From NCBI RefSeq assembly GCF_003072645.1, contig NZ_CP028897.1:1129658-1193657 (forward strand): a DNA stretch of 64,000 bases, given 5' to 3'. This DNA comes from Dongshaea marina (GTDB taxonomy: Bacteria > Pseudomonadota > Gammaproteobacteria > Enterobacterales > Aeromonadaceae). Shown piece after piece: positions 1 through 8,757 of this stretch. Within the stretch, counting starts at the first letter, position 1, and every line of letters starts with the position of its first letter. A program made the translations under genes and the position numbers. The notes under the pieces were generated by a model. It saw only the letters and a program-made list of their open reading frames with translations, was not told the origin of the DNA and ran no database searches.

Positions 1-56
1 AAGCAAAGAGCTTGCAAGCTGGATGCCTCGGGGAGTGAGCAACATTGTGGTTCATA

Positions 57-827
57 TTACCTGATGGACTCGTAGCAACGGATCCTGAGTTTTGACGATT
101 TCTCAGCCTTGTATTGTTTGAGTCCCTCATTAAATTTAGCAACCACCTGCTCAGCATTTGGAATGCGCTTGCTGACAATCAGAAAGTGCTCTTTCACTGA
201 GAGGGGGTGGGGGGAATTACTGATCTGGTGTACTGCCTGCTTAAACCTGGATTTCAGCAGGAAAAAACCGACGCACTGGTTGATCGGAAAGAGATCGATC
301 TTTCCATCAAGCAGCTTTTGAAAATTGATATTATCTGAGTCTTCCAGAACTATATTGATTCTTTCATCTTTGAGCATCTTTCCATACTCGGGGCCATACC
401 AGTATCCGCGGGTGGCACCGATCACCAATCCCTGATGCTGTTGAAGCTTGTCCCACTCAAAGGGCGCCTTGGGATTATCTTTGAGATAGAACCAGTAGAC
501 ATTGGAGGTAAAGACAGGATCGCTGTAGAGAAAATACTTGGCTCGCTCCTCGTTATAAACATAGCCGATGGAGCTATCGTATTGGCCCTGTTTGGCTGTC
601 TCAAATGCCTCTTTCCAGGTTTTGAGATGGTGAAATTTTGCGGTGATACCCGAGTGGGCAAATGCGGCACGCACAATCTGTGGGGCAATTCCATCCCCCT
701 TGAGGTGAACAGAGTTCAGGGGTGGCCACTCTGCATCAGTGACTGTGACCACCTGAGTTGCATATATTTGCTGGCTAAAGCCAAGTAAAAGCCCAAACAG
801 AGCCGTCCTGAGGAATGATGCCCGCAT
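57..827 (-). CDS. periplasmic solute-binding protein (SBP_bac_3-like)
   Basis: A 256-residue protein with a clear signal peptide (MRASFLRTALFGLLLGFSQQ, likely cleaved after IYA). The mature part resembles family 3 periplasmic solute-binding proteins: it opens with VVTVTDAEWPPLNS, then has a YDSSIGYVYNEERAKYFLYSDPV block typical of the amino-acid-binding fold, and a late DLFPINQCVGFFLL segment. It would bind a small polar ligand in the periplasm. No permease or ATPase gene lies beside it, so it may be an orphan receptor-like binding protein rather than part of an ABC transporter. Ligand unknown. The family call is from motif recognition only. Confidence 0.8.
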   Translation of the reverse strand: MRASFLRTALFGLLLGFSQQIYATQVVTVTDAEWPPLNSVHLKGDGIAPQIVRAAFAHSGITAKFHHLKTWKEAFETAKQGQYDSSIGYVYNEERAKYFLYSDPVFTSNVYWFYLKDNPKAPFEWDKLQQHQGLVIGATRGYWYGPEYGKMLKDERINIVLEDSDNINFQKLLDGKIDLFPINQCVGFFLLKSRFKQAVHQISNSPHPLSVKEHFLIVSKRIPNAEQVVAKFNEGLKQYKAEKSSKLRIRCYESIR

Positions 828-897
828 AAGGGTTGAACTCTATCGCTTATCTCATGATGCTTCTTTGAGTATAGAGTGATGAGGTTTTATCTGCTTT

Positions 898-934
898 GAG
901 GACAGTTTTATTTAACAGAGGTAAAACTGTCCTC
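898..934. repeat. 13-bp perfect inverted repeat between arsC and the binding-protein gene
   Basis: Two 13-base arms (GAGGACAGTTTTA at 898-910 and its complement at 922-934) flank an 11-base loop. It sits about 70 bases upstream of the leftward binding-protein gene and downstream of the leftward arsC. There is no following T-run on the minus strand, so it may be a regulatory site or an arsC mRNA end rather than a canonical terminator. The rest of the 828-1107 gap holds nothing recognisable. Confidence 0.55.
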
Positions 935-1107
935 TACTCTGGCACATGAGTGGCGATTATCCTCCCTGATAATCTCTTATAGTTTGGGTGCTTGCGACGC
1001 GTTGCGCCGACTTGTCGTTGCTTTCTGCCGTAACTGGTTCGCCACATAAGGCTCAGGTTTGTCTCTGGGGTAGTGTCGGCGAACCGAGCTTGCTTTAATG
1101 AAAAGCT

Positions 1108-1527
1108 TTAGCTCTTATTTGATGTCGAGATAACAACCTCGCCATCCTCTTTTGAGAAAGCTGTTTGCTGGGGATTGGGTAAAATATCCAGCACCTTCTC
1201 TGAAGGGCGACACAGCCTCGTCCCCAGGGGAGTGACAACGATAGGGCGATTGATCAGGATTGGATGCTCCAGCATAGAGTCAATTATTGTCTCGTCACTG
1301 AGCTCAGTGTTATCCAATCCCAGCTCCTGGTAGGGGGTCCCTTTTTGCCGTAGCAGCTCTCCTGGTGTGATTCCCATGGCATTGATGAGTGACAGGAGCC
1401 TTTCCCGGCAGGGAGGGGTTTGCAGGTAATGAATGATGGTAGGCTGTTCACCGCTATTGCGGATCATCGCCAGGGTGTTACGAGAGGTTCCGCACTCCGG
1501 GTTGTGGTAGATGGTGATCTCGGACAT
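1108..1527 (-). CDS. arsC: arsenate reductase, glutaredoxin type
   Basis: A 139-residue protein very like plasmid and chromosomal ArsC of enterobacteria. It begins MSEITIYHNPECGTSRNT, giving the catalytic cysteine of the YHNPxCGTSRN motif near residue 12. It also has the HPILINRPIVVTPLGTRLCRPSE block that carries the arginines binding the arsenate oxyanion. It reduces arsenate to arsenite in the cytoplasm using glutathione and glutaredoxin. No arsB, arsR or acr3 gene is visible nearby, so export of arsenite must be encoded elsewhere. Length is normal for the family. The gene stands alone and points away from nrdR. Confidence 0.93.
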   Translation of the reverse strand: MSEITIYHNPECGTSRNTLAMIRNSGEQPTIIHYLQTPPCRERLLSLINAMGITPGELLRQKGTPYQELGLDNTELSDETIIDSMLEHPILINRPIVVTPLGTRLCRPSEKVLDILPNPQQTAFSKEDGEVVISTSNKS

Positions 1528-1640
1528 TCTGGTTGCTCCTGAGTCAAAAAAGTGATGAAGGAAGTCTCATGCTGACCACTATAAAATAGGAATATTTATA
1601 TTTCTAGATTGTTGGAAATTGAATTTAGTTAGGGTTTAGG

Positions 1641-1649
1641 TTATCCACA
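1641..1649 (+). promoter_or_regulatory. consensus DnaA box (TTATCCACA)
   Basis: A perfect 9-base match to the DnaA-binding consensus lies in the 272-base gap between the divergent arsC and nrdR genes, about 150 bases upstream of nrdR. A single 9-mer occurs by chance now and then, so function is unproven; DnaA is known to control some nucleotide-metabolism promoters such as nrdAB in E. coli. Confidence 0.35.
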
Positions 1650-1799
1650 GCAAGATATCTGGTAGCGGGCTCCGGAGTGAGAGTCTTAATAACTTTACGC
1701 ATATCTCCTGATTCCGGGAGCGAATGTGCCCTTGAGTCGGGCATCTTGGGAGTTATCTTGGTACACTCACCTTTTGCGAACTAAATCAGCGGAGGCCGC

Positions 1800-2249
1800 A
1801 TGCATTGCCCTTTTTGTCATGCCCATGACACCAAGGTAATTGACTCTCGTCTGGTTGCCGATGGCCATCAGGTTCGGCGCCGCAGAGAGTGCTTACATTG
1901 TCACGAACGCTTTACCACCTTTGAAACCGCCGAGCTGGTGATGCCCAAGGTGGTCAAGAGTAATGGCAATCGTGAACCCTTTCATGAAGAGAAGCTCCGC
2001 AGTGGGATCCAGCGAGCCCTGGAAAAGCGCCCGGTGAGTGCCGATGACATAGAGCAGGGGTTAAACCGGATCATGTCTGCGTTACGTGCCACCGGTGAGC
2101 GGGAGGTAGAATCCTCTTATGTGGGGAATCTGGTGATGGAAGAGCTTAAGCAACTTGATAAGGTTGCCTATGTACGATTTGCCTCTGTGTATCGCTCCTT
2201 TAAGGATCTTCGGGAGTTTGAGCAAGAGATCGCCAAGCTGGAGAAGTAA
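1800..2249 (+). CDS. nrdR: transcriptional repressor NrdR
   Basis: A 149-residue protein, the usual NrdR length. The N-terminus is a zinc ribbon (MHCPFC near residues 3-6, then [12 protein letters not shown] near 31-40). It is followed by an ATP-cone domain beginning [19 protein letters not shown]. NrdR senses ATP/dATP and represses ribonucleotide reductase operons by binding NrdR boxes. It is the first gene of the nrdR-ribD-ribE-ribBA-ribH-nusB cluster, two bases upstream of the GTG start of ribD, an arrangement widely conserved in gammaproteobacteria. The SD is GCGGAGG just before the ATG. Confidence 0.96.
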   Translation: MHCPFCHAHDTKVIDSRLVADGHQVRRRRECLHCHERFTTFETAELVMPKVVKSNGNREPFHEEKLRSGIQRALEKRPVSADDIEQGLNRIMSALRATGEREVESSYVGNLVMEELKQLDKVAYVRFASVYRSFKDLREFEQEIAKLEK

Positions 2250-2251
2250 TA

Positions 2252-3382
2252 GTGTTCAGTGGACTGGATGAGAAGCTGATGGCACGCGCCATTGAATTAG
2301 CCAGGCGCGGCGAATTTACCACCACCCCGAACCCCATCGTGGGTTGTGTGATTGCAGATAATGACAAAATATTGGGGGAGGGAGCCCACCTTAAGGCCGG
2401 TGAGCCTCACGCCGAGGTTCATGCGTTGGCGATGGCTGGTGATAGGGCGCGTGGCGCTACTGCCTATGTGACCCTGGAGCCCTGTTCCCACTATGGACGC
2501 ACACCCCCCTGTGCCAAGGCGTTGATTGAAGCGGGCATTGCCCGGGTGGTGATCGCCCAGGGAGATATTAATCCCGAGGTGTCCGGTGGTGGCATTCGCA
2601 TGCTGCAGCAAGCCGGCATTCAGGTTGAACAGGGGCTGTTGGAGCTTGAGGCGCGAGTACTTAACCCCGGGTTTAACAAGCGGATGTTCTGTGGTTTACC
2701 CTATGTTACCGTTAAGATGGCGGCGACCTTAGATGGGCGCACCGCCCTGAGTAACGGTGAGAGCCAATGGATCACCTCGCCAGAGGCGCGATCCGATGTG
2801 CAGCTACACCGCGCCAGGAGCTGCGCTATTCTCTCCACGGCACAAACCGTGATCCGGGATGATGCCTCTTTAAATGTGCGTCCTGAGCAATCAAAGATCC
2901 TGGCACAGGGGTATCCTGATCTTCCCCTTCGTCAACCGCAGCGGATCATCATCGACTCTCAAAACCGGATCACCCCTGAGCAATCTTTGCTGCAAAAGCC
3001 GGGAGAGGTGTGGCTTGCCCGGCGTAATACGCAGGGAGGGTTCGGCTCTCAGGTGCAAGAGCTGGCCCTGCCGGTTACCGACTCAGGGAAAATCTGTCTT
3101 TCTTCTTTGATGCGCTATCTTGGTGAGCAGCAGATAAACTCTGTGTGGGTTGAAGCGGGAGCGGGTTTAGCCGGTGCCTTACTGGAGCAGCAGCTGGTGG
3201 ATGAGCTGGTGGTTTATCTTGCTCCCAAGCTGATGGGCGATCAAGCTCGTGGCATGGCGCAGCTGCCAGATTACACCTCAATGAGCCAGCTTCCTGAACT
3301 TGAATTTACCTCAATCGAGCAGATTGGTCCCGACATTAAACTAACAGCGAAACCAACTAAAATATGTTTACCGGAATCATAG
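2252..3382 (+). CDS. ribD: bifunctional riboflavin deaminase/reductase RibD
   Basis: 376 residues starting at GTG immediately after nrdR. The N-terminal deaminase domain shows the zinc-binding HAE (EPHAEVHAL) and PCxxxxxxPPC (EPCSHYGRTPPCAKAL) motifs. The C-terminal reductase domain starts near residue 150 (YVTVKMAATLDGRTA). It deaminates and then reduces the pyrimidine formed from GTP in riboflavin synthesis. The 3' end overlaps ribE by 19 bases, indicating translational coupling. Length and domain order are normal. Confidence 0.95.
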   Translation: MFSGLDEKLMARAIELARRGEFTTTPNPIVGCVIADNDKILGEGAHLKAGEPHAEVHALAMAGDRARGATAYVTLEPCSHYGRTPPCAKALIEAGIARVVIAQGDINPEVSGGGIRMLQQAGIQVEQGLLELEARVLNPGFNKRMFCGLPYVTVKMAATLDGRTALSNGESQWITSPEARSDVQLHRARSCAILSTAQTVIRDDASLNVRPEQSKILAQGYPDLPLRQPQRIIIDSQNRITPEQSLLQKPGEVWLARRNTQGGFGSQVQELALPVTDSGKICLSSLMRYLGEQQINSVWVEAGAGLAGALLEQQLVDELVVYLAPKLMGDQARGMAQLPDYTSMSQLPELEFTSIEQIGPDIKLTAKPTKICLPES

Positions 3383-4026
3383 AAGCGGTGGGCCAGCTTC
3401 GGGCCATCCATAAAAAAGGCAGTGATTACTCTGTGCAGATTGATACTGCAGCCCTGGATCTCAGTGATGTGAAGCTGGGAGACAGCATAGCGACCAACGG
3501 TGTGTGCCTTACCGTGGTGCGGTTGTTGGATCATGGATTTGAGGCCGATGTTTCGGGGGAGACAATTCGCCGCACCGGCTTTGCTCACTATAGGCCGAAC
3601 CAATCGGTGAATCTTGAGAAGGCTCTGACTTTGTCGACCCGTCTCGGCGGACACCTGGTCAGTGGGCATGTAGATGGGGTGGCCGAGGTGGTGAGTCGCA
3701 AGCAGCATGGGCGCGCGATCGAGTTTTGGATGAAGGCTCCCCGGGAGCTGGCGCGCTACATCGCCGAGAAAGGCTCGGTAACGGTCGATGGGGTTAGCCT
3801 GACGGTCAATGATGTGCGGGCCGAGCAGTTTTTGCTGACCATAGTCCCCCATACCCTGGAGCAAACCAGCATAGATAGCTGGCAGGCGGGAGGTAAAATC
3901 AACCTCGAAGTCGATCTGCTGGCGCGCTATCTCGAACGTTTATTTGACCCCACATTAAGAGGCGAGAGCTCGTCAAAGGGTGAGGGGCTGGAGCAGCTAT
4001 TGATGAAAAATGGGTTTATGCGCTGA
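3364..4026 (+). CDS. ribE: riboflavin synthase alpha subunit
   Basis: A 220-residue protein starting with the invariant MFTGIIE motif. It shows the internal duplication of two lumazine-binding half-domains: GDSIATNGVCLTV in the first, and GSVTVDGVSLTVNDV in the second. It dismutates two 6,7-dimethyl-8-ribityllumazine molecules to riboflavin. It overlaps the end of ribD and lies 51 bases upstream of ribBA. In E. coli this gene is called ribC; ribE is used here in the sense common for other gammaproteobacteria. Confidence 0.95.
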   Translation: MFTGIIEAVGQLRAIHKKGSDYSVQIDTAALDLSDVKLGDSIATNGVCLTVVRLLDHGFEADVSGETIRRTGFAHYRPNQSVNLEKALTLSTRLGGHLVSGHVDGVAEVVSRKQHGRAIEFWMKAPRELARYIAEKGSVTVDGVSLTVNDVRAEQFLLTIVPHTLEQTSIDSWQAGGKINLEVDLLARYLERLFDPTLRGESSSKGEGLEQLLMKNGFMR

Positions 4027-4077
4027 GTTAGGATTAAACATGGCTGGTAGTTCTGGATATTCAGCTTAGGAGAGAGC

Positions 4078-5202
4078 ATGGGATTGAGTGATACACAAAC
4101 CATTATCCAGGCGATAGCCCGGGGTGAGATGGTGATCCTGATGGATGATGAGGACAGGGAAAATGAAGGCGATCTCATCATGGCGGCCGAGAAGGTCACC
4201 GCCGAGCATATTAATTTTATGGCCCGTTATGGACGGGGGCTCATTTGCCTGACCTTGACACAGGCTCGTTGTGAACAGCTTAAACTCCCGCTAATGGTGG
4301 ATCGCAACCGTTCACCCTATGCCACCAATTTTACCCTGTCCATTGAGGCGGCAACCGGGGTCACCACAGGTATTTCGGCGGCGGATCGGGCGCGGACGGT
4401 GCAGGCCGCCGTTTCACCCGATGCAAAGCCCCGGGACCTGGTGCAGCCGGGGCATATCTTTCCGCTGATGGCCCGTAATGGCGGGGTATTGAATCGGGCC
4501 GGCCACACAGAGGCAGGATGCGATCTGGCCCGTATGGCCGGATTTGAACCTGCCGCTGTGATTGTCGAGATCCTCAATGAGGATGGCAGCATGGCGCGGC
4601 GCGCCGATCTGGAGCAGTTTGCCAAGGAGCACAAGCTAAAGCTTGGGACCGTTGCCGATCTCATTGAATACAGGATCCGCACCGAGAGCACCATAGAGCA
4701 GATCTCCTGCCAGAGCCTGCAAACCCGCTATGGTGAGTTTGAGCTTTTTACCTTCCGGGATACGGTCGATCAGCAGCTGCACCTGGCTTTAAGAGCTGGC
4801 GGGGAGCCTTGCCAAGATCAGCCGACCCGGGTCCGGGTGCATCTGCATGATCCCCTGACGGATCTGCTGGCGAGAGATACTCACTCAACCCATGGCTGGA
4901 CCCTGGATAACTCACTACGCTACCTTGCTGAGCAGGGAGGGGTCCTGGTTCTGCTTAAAGGAGTTGTTAGTGGCGATCAGCTGGAGCAACAGCTTGAGCA
5001 ACTGCATGAGTTACAGGAGAGTGCCCAGTCCTGTCAGCCAACCCGCGATGGTTCACGATTGATTGGTGCTGGCTCGCAAATCTTAAAGCAGCTTGGTGTT
5101 TCCCGAATGCGCCTGATGGGAGCCCAAACCCCGTATCATGCGTTGTCTGGCTTTGGCCTTGAGATCGTCGAGTTTCTCTCGGCACCACAAGCGCTTAGAT
5201 AA
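4078..5202 (+). CDS. ribBA: 3,4-dihydroxy-2-butanone-4-phosphate synthase with degenerate GTP cyclohydrolase II-like domain
   Basis: 374 residues. The N-terminal half (about residues 1-200) is a complete DHBP synthase: [19 protein letters not shown] and the [21 protein letters not shown] blocks are all present. The C-terminal half aligns with GTP cyclohydrolase II, but the region that should carry the zinc-binding cysteines (HSECLTGD...CDCG in RibA) reads [15 protein letters not shown] with no cysteines. The cyclohydrolase is therefore almost certainly inactive and a separate RibA is expected elsewhere. It makes the four-carbon unit for lumazine synthesis. SD GGAGAG precedes the ATG. Confidence 0.92.
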   Translation: MGLSDTQTIIQAIARGEMVILMDDEDRENEGDLIMAAEKVTAEHINFMARYGRGLICLTLTQARCEQLKLPLMVDRNRSPYATNFTLSIEAATGVTTGISAADRARTVQAAVSPDAKPRDLVQPGHIFPLMARNGGVLNRAGHTEAGCDLARMAGFEPAAVIVEILNEDGSMARRADLEQFAKEHKLKLGTVADLIEYRIRTESTIEQISCQSLQTRYGEFELFTFRDTVDQQLHLALRAGGEPCQDQPTRVRVHLHDPLTDLLARDTHSTHGWTLDNSLRYLAEQGGVLVLLKGVVSGDQLEQQLEQLHELQESAQSCQPTRDGSRLIGAGSQILKQLGVSRMRLMGAQTPYHALSGFGLEIVEFLSAPQALR

Positions 5203-5300
5203 AGCGCTCAGATAAACGCTTTTTCTGTGATTGAGTTCTTCTGTCACGGTTCGGTTGTGCTAGAATGATGCGAATTTTTTAATGCATGGTAGGACGTTCC

Positions 5301-5765
5301 ATGAAAGTGATTGAAGGGCAGATCCCTGCACCCAATGCAAAGATTGCGATTGTGGTGGCGCGTTTTAATAGTTTCATCAATGAGAGCCTGCTGGAAGGAG
5401 CCGTTGATGCGCTGAAACGTCAGGGACAGGTGGCAGAGAGCAACATCACAGTGATCTATGTGCCTGGAGCATTTGAGATCCCACTGGCCAGCAAGCGCCT
5501 GGCAGCCTCAGGCAAGTTTGATGCCGTGGTTGCACTGGGTTGCGTGATCCGGGGTGGTACGGCTCATTTTGAATATGTAGCCGGTGAGTGTACCAAGGGG
5601 GTAGCCCAGGTCTCTTTGCAGCATGATGTACCTATCGCTTTTGGTGTACTGACCACTGAAAATATTGAGCAGGCGATTGAGCGTGCAGGGACGAAAGCAG
5701 GCAATAAGGGAGCTGAAGCCGCGCTCTGCGCACTTGAAATGATTAATGTGCTCACAGAGTTATAA
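5301..5765 (+). CDS. ribH: 6,7-dimethyl-8-ribityllumazine synthase
   Basis: 154 residues from the chosen ATG at 5301. An ATG at 5286 is also in frame, but 5301 has the better-placed AGGA at 5291-5294 and matches the family N-terminus ([23 protein letters not shown]). Key motifs are [27 protein letters not shown] (with the catalytic histidine) and the C-terminal [15 protein letters not shown]. It condenses the RibD product with the RibB product to form lumazine and assembles as an icosahedral or pentameric complex. It is followed 18 bases later by nusB. Confidence 0.95.
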   Translation: MKVIEGQIPAPNAKIAIVVARFNSFINESLLEGAVDALKRQGQVAESNITVIYVPGAFEIPLASKRLAASGKFDAVVALGCVIRGGTAHFEYVAGECTKGVAQVSLQHDVPIAFGVLTTENIEQAIERAGTKAGNKGAEAALCALEMINVLTEL

Positions 5766-5783
5766 GAGATTAGGAGAGCGGTT

Positions 5784-6197
5784 TTGAAACCATCAGAGCG
5801 CCGAAAGGCTCGTCGATTTGCAACCCAGGCGATCTACCAGTGGCAGATCACACAGGATCCGATCACAGATATTGAAGAGCAATTCAAGGTTGATCAGGAT
5901 ATGAAGGGCACAGATCTGGATTATTTTTCTGAGCTGGCATCCGGTGTTGCCGTGCACACCGCCGAGCTGGATCAGGTGATTGCGCCCCTGCTGTCTCGTC
6001 CATTCGAAGAGGTCGATATGGTCGATAAGGCGATCTTGCGCCTGGCATTTTACGAGTTTGTGAAACGCCCTGATATTCCCTACAAGGTTGTGATTAACGA
6101 AGCGATTGAGCTTGCCAAGACATTTGCGGCCGAAGAGAGCCACAAGTTTATCAATGGTGTGCTTGACCGTTATGCGCAAGCACAGCTAAAAAGCTAA
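5784..6197 (+). CDS. nusB: transcription antitermination factor NusB
   Basis: 137 residues with a TTG start at 5784 placed behind a strong TAGGAGAG ribosome site. The sequence MKPSERRKARRFATQAIYQWQ and the C-terminal KVVINEAIELAKTFAAEESHKFINGVLD are diagnostic. NusB joins NusE (S10) on boxA RNA in rRNA antitermination and in phage lambda N-type complexes. It is the last gene of the rib cluster before a probable intrinsic terminator at 6216-6240. Confidence 0.95.
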   Translation: MKPSERRKARRFATQAIYQWQITQDPITDIEEQFKVDQDMKGTDLDYFSELASGVAVHTAELDQVIAPLLSRPFEEVDMVDKAILRLAFYEFVKRPDIPYKVVINEAIELAKTFAAEESHKFINGVLDRYAQAQLKS

Positions 6198-6215
6198 CTT
6201 CAAGGATGCATGAGG

Positions 6216-6243
6216 GCCAGCTAACTCAGCTGGCTTTCTTTTA
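6216..6243 (+). terminator. intrinsic terminator after nusB
   Basis: A 7-bp stem GCCAGCT/AGCTGGC (6216-6222 with 6228-6234) with a 5-base loop is followed by TTTCTTTTATTT. It falls only 12 bases before the thiL start codon, so it must act as a partial terminator or attenuator if thiL is read from the rib-nusB transcript. Confidence 0.65.
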
Positions 6244-6246
6244 TTT

Positions 6247-7212
6247 ATGGCCATTTCAGAGTTCCAACTGATAGAAAAGTATTTCTCCAACCACGCGAAT
6301 CGCCAGGATGTCCTTGAAGGACCGGGGGACGATTGTGCGATCCTCGATGTTCCCGCCAATAACTCGCTGGTGGTGAGTACCGACACCCTGGTATCCGGGG
6401 TGCACTTTTTGCCGGATATGGACCCAAATGCCCTGGGTTACCGCGCACTTGCGGTAAATCTCTCCGATCTGGCTGCTATGGGGGCCGATCCGCGCTGGGT
6501 CTCACTGGCGTTGACTCTCCCCGAAGTTGACGAAGCCTGGATAAAATCATTCTGTGATGGCTTTTTTGAGCTGGCAGAGTACTACAATGTGGCCCTGATA
6601 GGCGGGGATATGACCCGGGGACCCTTGTCGATTACGGTTTCGGTGAAAGGAACTATTCCCGAGGGCAAGGCACTGCTCCGCTCTGGCGCTAAAGCCGGCG
6701 ATCTCATCTATGTGTCCGGGCGCCTGGGCGATGCTGCCCTGGCTCTGGAGCACCTGCTGGGGCGTCGCACCCTGCCTTCTCAGCAGTTTGATGCCCTTAA
6801 ACTCAAGCTTGAGTTTCCGCATCCACGTATCTTGGCGGGGCAGGCTCTGCGCGGTATTGCCTCCAGTGCCCTGGATATTTCTGATGGCTTGCTCTCGGAT
6901 CTCGGGCATATTACCCGGGCCTCCAATGTCAGGGCGCAGATCCACCTGGAGCAGCTCCCCCTGTCTGAATCGATGCGAGCCCTGACCGAGCCCGAAGAAG
7001 CCTGGCGATTGGCATTGGGGGGAGGTGATGATTATGAGCTGTGTTTTACCGTTCCTGAAGCCCACAGGGGCTCCCTGGATACGGCACTGGCTCACTCCGG
7101 AGTACGCCATACCTGTATCGGGCGGATTGTACCGGGTGAGCCGGGCGTGGAGCTCTACCACGATGGCCATAAGATAGAACTTGAGGCCAGAGGCTGGGAT
7201 CACTTTGCCTGA
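6247..7212 (+). CDS. thiL: thiamine-monophosphate kinase
   Basis: 321 residues, beginning MAISEFQLIEKYF as in known ThiL. Motifs: GDDCAIL, VSTDTLVSGVHF, ALAVNLSDLAAMGADP, LIGGDMTRGPLS and the C-terminal ALGGGDDYELCFTV. It phosphorylates thiamine monophosphate to thiamine diphosphate. It belongs to the nusB-thiL neighbourhood; pgpA, which often follows, is absent here. No Shine-Dalgarno sequence is visible before the ATG, because the nusB terminator hairpin occupies that space. Confidence 0.95.
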   Translation: MAISEFQLIEKYFSNHANRQDVLEGPGDDCAILDVPANNSLVVSTDTLVSGVHFLPDMDPNALGYRALAVNLSDLAAMGADPRWVSLALTLPEVDEAWIKSFCDGFFELAEYYNVALIGGDMTRGPLSITVSVKGTIPEGKALLRSGAKAGDLIYVSGRLGDAALALEHLLGRRTLPSQQFDALKLKLEFPHPRILAGQALRGIASSALDISDGLLSDLGHITRASNVRAQIHLEQLPLSESMRALTEPEEAWRLALGGGDDYELCFTVPEAHRGSLDTALAHSGVRHTCIGRIVPGEPGVELYHDGHKIELEARGWDHFA

Positions 7213-7224
7213 TCAGCCTGAGAC

Positions 7225-7262
7225 GCTGAGCAATCCTGATCGGGTTTGCTCAGCTTATTGTT
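7225..7262 (+). terminator. probable terminator after thiL
   Basis: A 9-bp stem (GCTGAGCAA at 7225-7233 with its complement at 7246-7254) is followed by a T-rich TTATTGTTACTATTT stretch 12 bases after the thiL stop codon. Confidence 0.55.
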
Positions 7263-7363
7263 ACTATTTGCTATAGCCTCTTTTCTTCTCAGTATTCTTC
7301 GAATGAATCTTAAACCCCTTCTTTGTTTAGCTGAGCCTTTACGATGTATTGCATAGGATCAAG

Positions 7364-8020
7364 ATGACTCAATCTAGAATCGTTACCAGCAACCAGCCAG
7401 GTCCCCATCCAAGGCTTGAAGAGGTGGTCAGGCGCCACCTGAAATATCCAACCCGACGTCCGGTGCATCAGCCGACTCAGGAAGTTTTTGAGGCACTGGC
7501 TCCGAGGATTGAGGCTTGGCAGGGACCGCTGATTTTTGACTCCTGCTGTGGTGTAGGGGAAAGTACATCGGCAATTGCCAAGTTGCATCCGGATGCTCTG
7601 GTGATAGGGCTGGATAAGTCGGCAAATCGCCTTGCCCGCCATCAGGGAGCCGGAGAGGCGAGTGAAAACTACCTGCTGGCACGGGTCGATCTCAATGATT
7701 TTTGGCGTCTGGCGGTAAAGGCGGGCTGGACTCTGGATTATCACTATCTTTTGTATCCAACCCCCTGGCCTAAAGCCGGCCACCTGCAGCGACGCTGGCA
7801 TGGCAGTGAAACCTTCTCTGATCTGGTGAAGCTCAAGGGTAAGCTCGAGCTTCGCAGTAACTGGAAGCTTTACCTTGAAGAGTTTGCGATCGCTCTGGAT
7901 ATTGCTGGCTATCAAAGTCGACTCAATTCGATAGAGCCGGATAATCCCATCACTCCCTTCGAGCGTAAATATCAGGCGAGTCTGCAGCCCCTTTGGCAAC
8001 TTAGAGCTGATTTGAGTTGA
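7364..8020 (+). CDS. TrmB-family SAM-dependent methyltransferase
   Basis: 218 residues from the ATG at 7364, preceded by AGGA; an upstream TTG at 7349 is possible but less likely. The SAM-binding loop is FDSCCGVGESTSAIAKLHP, followed by IGLDKS. A YPTPWPKAGHLQRRWHG segment corresponds to the PDPW(H)K-R motif of tRNA (guanine-N7)-methyltransferase TrmB. It is likely a TrmB paralogue rather than TrmB itself: the motif is altered and no yggX or mutY neighbour is present. Substrate not known. It stands alone between thiL and the DUF3802-like gene. Confidence 0.75.
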   Translation: MTQSRIVTSNQPGPHPRLEEVVRRHLKYPTRRPVHQPTQEVFEALAPRIEAWQGPLIFDSCCGVGESTSAIAKLHPDALVIGLDKSANRLARHQGAGEASENYLLARVDLNDFWRLAVKAGWTLDYHYLLYPTPWPKAGHLQRRWHGSETFSDLVKLKGKLELRSNWKLYLEEFAIALDIAGYQSRLNSIEPDNPITPFERKYQASLQPLWQLRADLS

Positions 8021-8113
8021 GCCTGGACATAATTTTCATAACTTAGGTCGCCGGGTTGAAGCTCTCTGTCTATAGTTTTAGTAGTGTGAAGGGATGGACA
8101 CGCAAGAGTTGTT

Positions 8114-8455
8114 ATGATCATTGACACCGACGGTTATCACGCGCTGATCGAATATCTGGTCGAAAACCTGGCCTTGTTTGAGCAGGTTTCCTCCGAAGAG
8201 GGGGGCTTGCTGACGGATGACTATGTGACAGATATGGTGGCTAACCATGTGATGGCGATCTGTGAACAAAATCCGCAGCTTGAGACCGAGGTGCGCTTTG
8301 CCCTGATGAAGGAGGCGGACAGGGTCGTTGAGGAGCTGCATGAGATCCTCTCTAATATCTGGAATCGCCAACCAACGGCAGAGCAGCAGGCATTTCTAAG
8401 TGAGTTTATCGATCTAATTAAGAACATGTTTGATGCGGCGGTGAATGCCGGCTGA
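8114..8455 (+). CDS. small conserved protein, DUF3802-like
   Basis: 113 residues, acidic and predicted helical (IDTDGYHALIEYLVENLALFEQ, later AFLSEFIDLIKNMFDAA). The pattern resembles the DUF3802 family that I recall from vibrios and related genera; the assignment is from memory and moderate in certainty. No catalytic motif, signal peptide or membrane segment is visible. Function unknown. It has its own terminator at 8484-8506 and marks the edge of the conserved chromosome before the RHS island. Confidence 0.65.
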   Translation: MIIDTDGYHALIEYLVENLALFEQVSSEEGGLLTDDYVTDMVANHVMAICEQNPQLETEVRFALMKEADRVVEELHEILSNIWNRQPTAEQQAFLSEFIDLIKNMFDAAVNAG

Positions 8456-8483
8456 CTGCCTGGTCAAGTTTGCACGATGGGAG

Positions 8484-8506
8484 CGGAGCCTGAGGGCTCC
8501 GTTTTT
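8484..8506 (+). terminator. intrinsic terminator
   Basis: Stem CGGAGCC/GGCTCCG (8484-8490 with 8495-8501), loop TGAG, followed by five T residues. It ends the small DUF3802-like gene. Confidence 0.8.
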
Positions 8507-8542
8507 GTTGGAGCCAGAAAAAGTTACGGCGGCTCTTATGGG

Positions 8543-8565
8543 TGACATCATTGCTTAATGTCACA
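8543..8565. repeat. 7-bp inverted repeat upstream of the RHS gene
   Basis: GTGACAT at 8543-8549 is mirrored by ATGTCAC at 8559-8565 around a 9-base spacer, within the 302-base gap 8456-8757. It could be an operator for the RHS gene. Nothing else in the gap is recognisable apart from the terminator at 8484. Confidence 0.3.
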
Positions 8566-8757
8566 TTTTTACATCTAATGAAGCTATTCGCAGTGCAACC
8601 TATCTGGTTAATATGTAAGCGATTATCGGTTTTCTCCTGTAAGTGGCAGTTTGAAATAGTGACTTTGATTGTGGCGCTTACTCAGTGAACCTCTAGGCTT
8701 TAAGATAGTCACCAAATAACGGGACCTATCTGAGCTGGAGGTACAGATAGGGCAACA

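Noticed and set aside
3271-3864. 197-codon minus-strand frame across ribD/ribE
   Set aside because: Opposite strand of two well-defined riboflavin genes; no family resemblance.
5203-5300. FMN riboswitch before ribH or ribBA
   Set aside because: The gaps are too short and lack the conserved RFN element blocks.
7310-7999. 229-codon minus-strand frame opposite the TrmB-like gene
   Set aside because: Shadow of the plus-strand methyltransferase, which has clear motifs.
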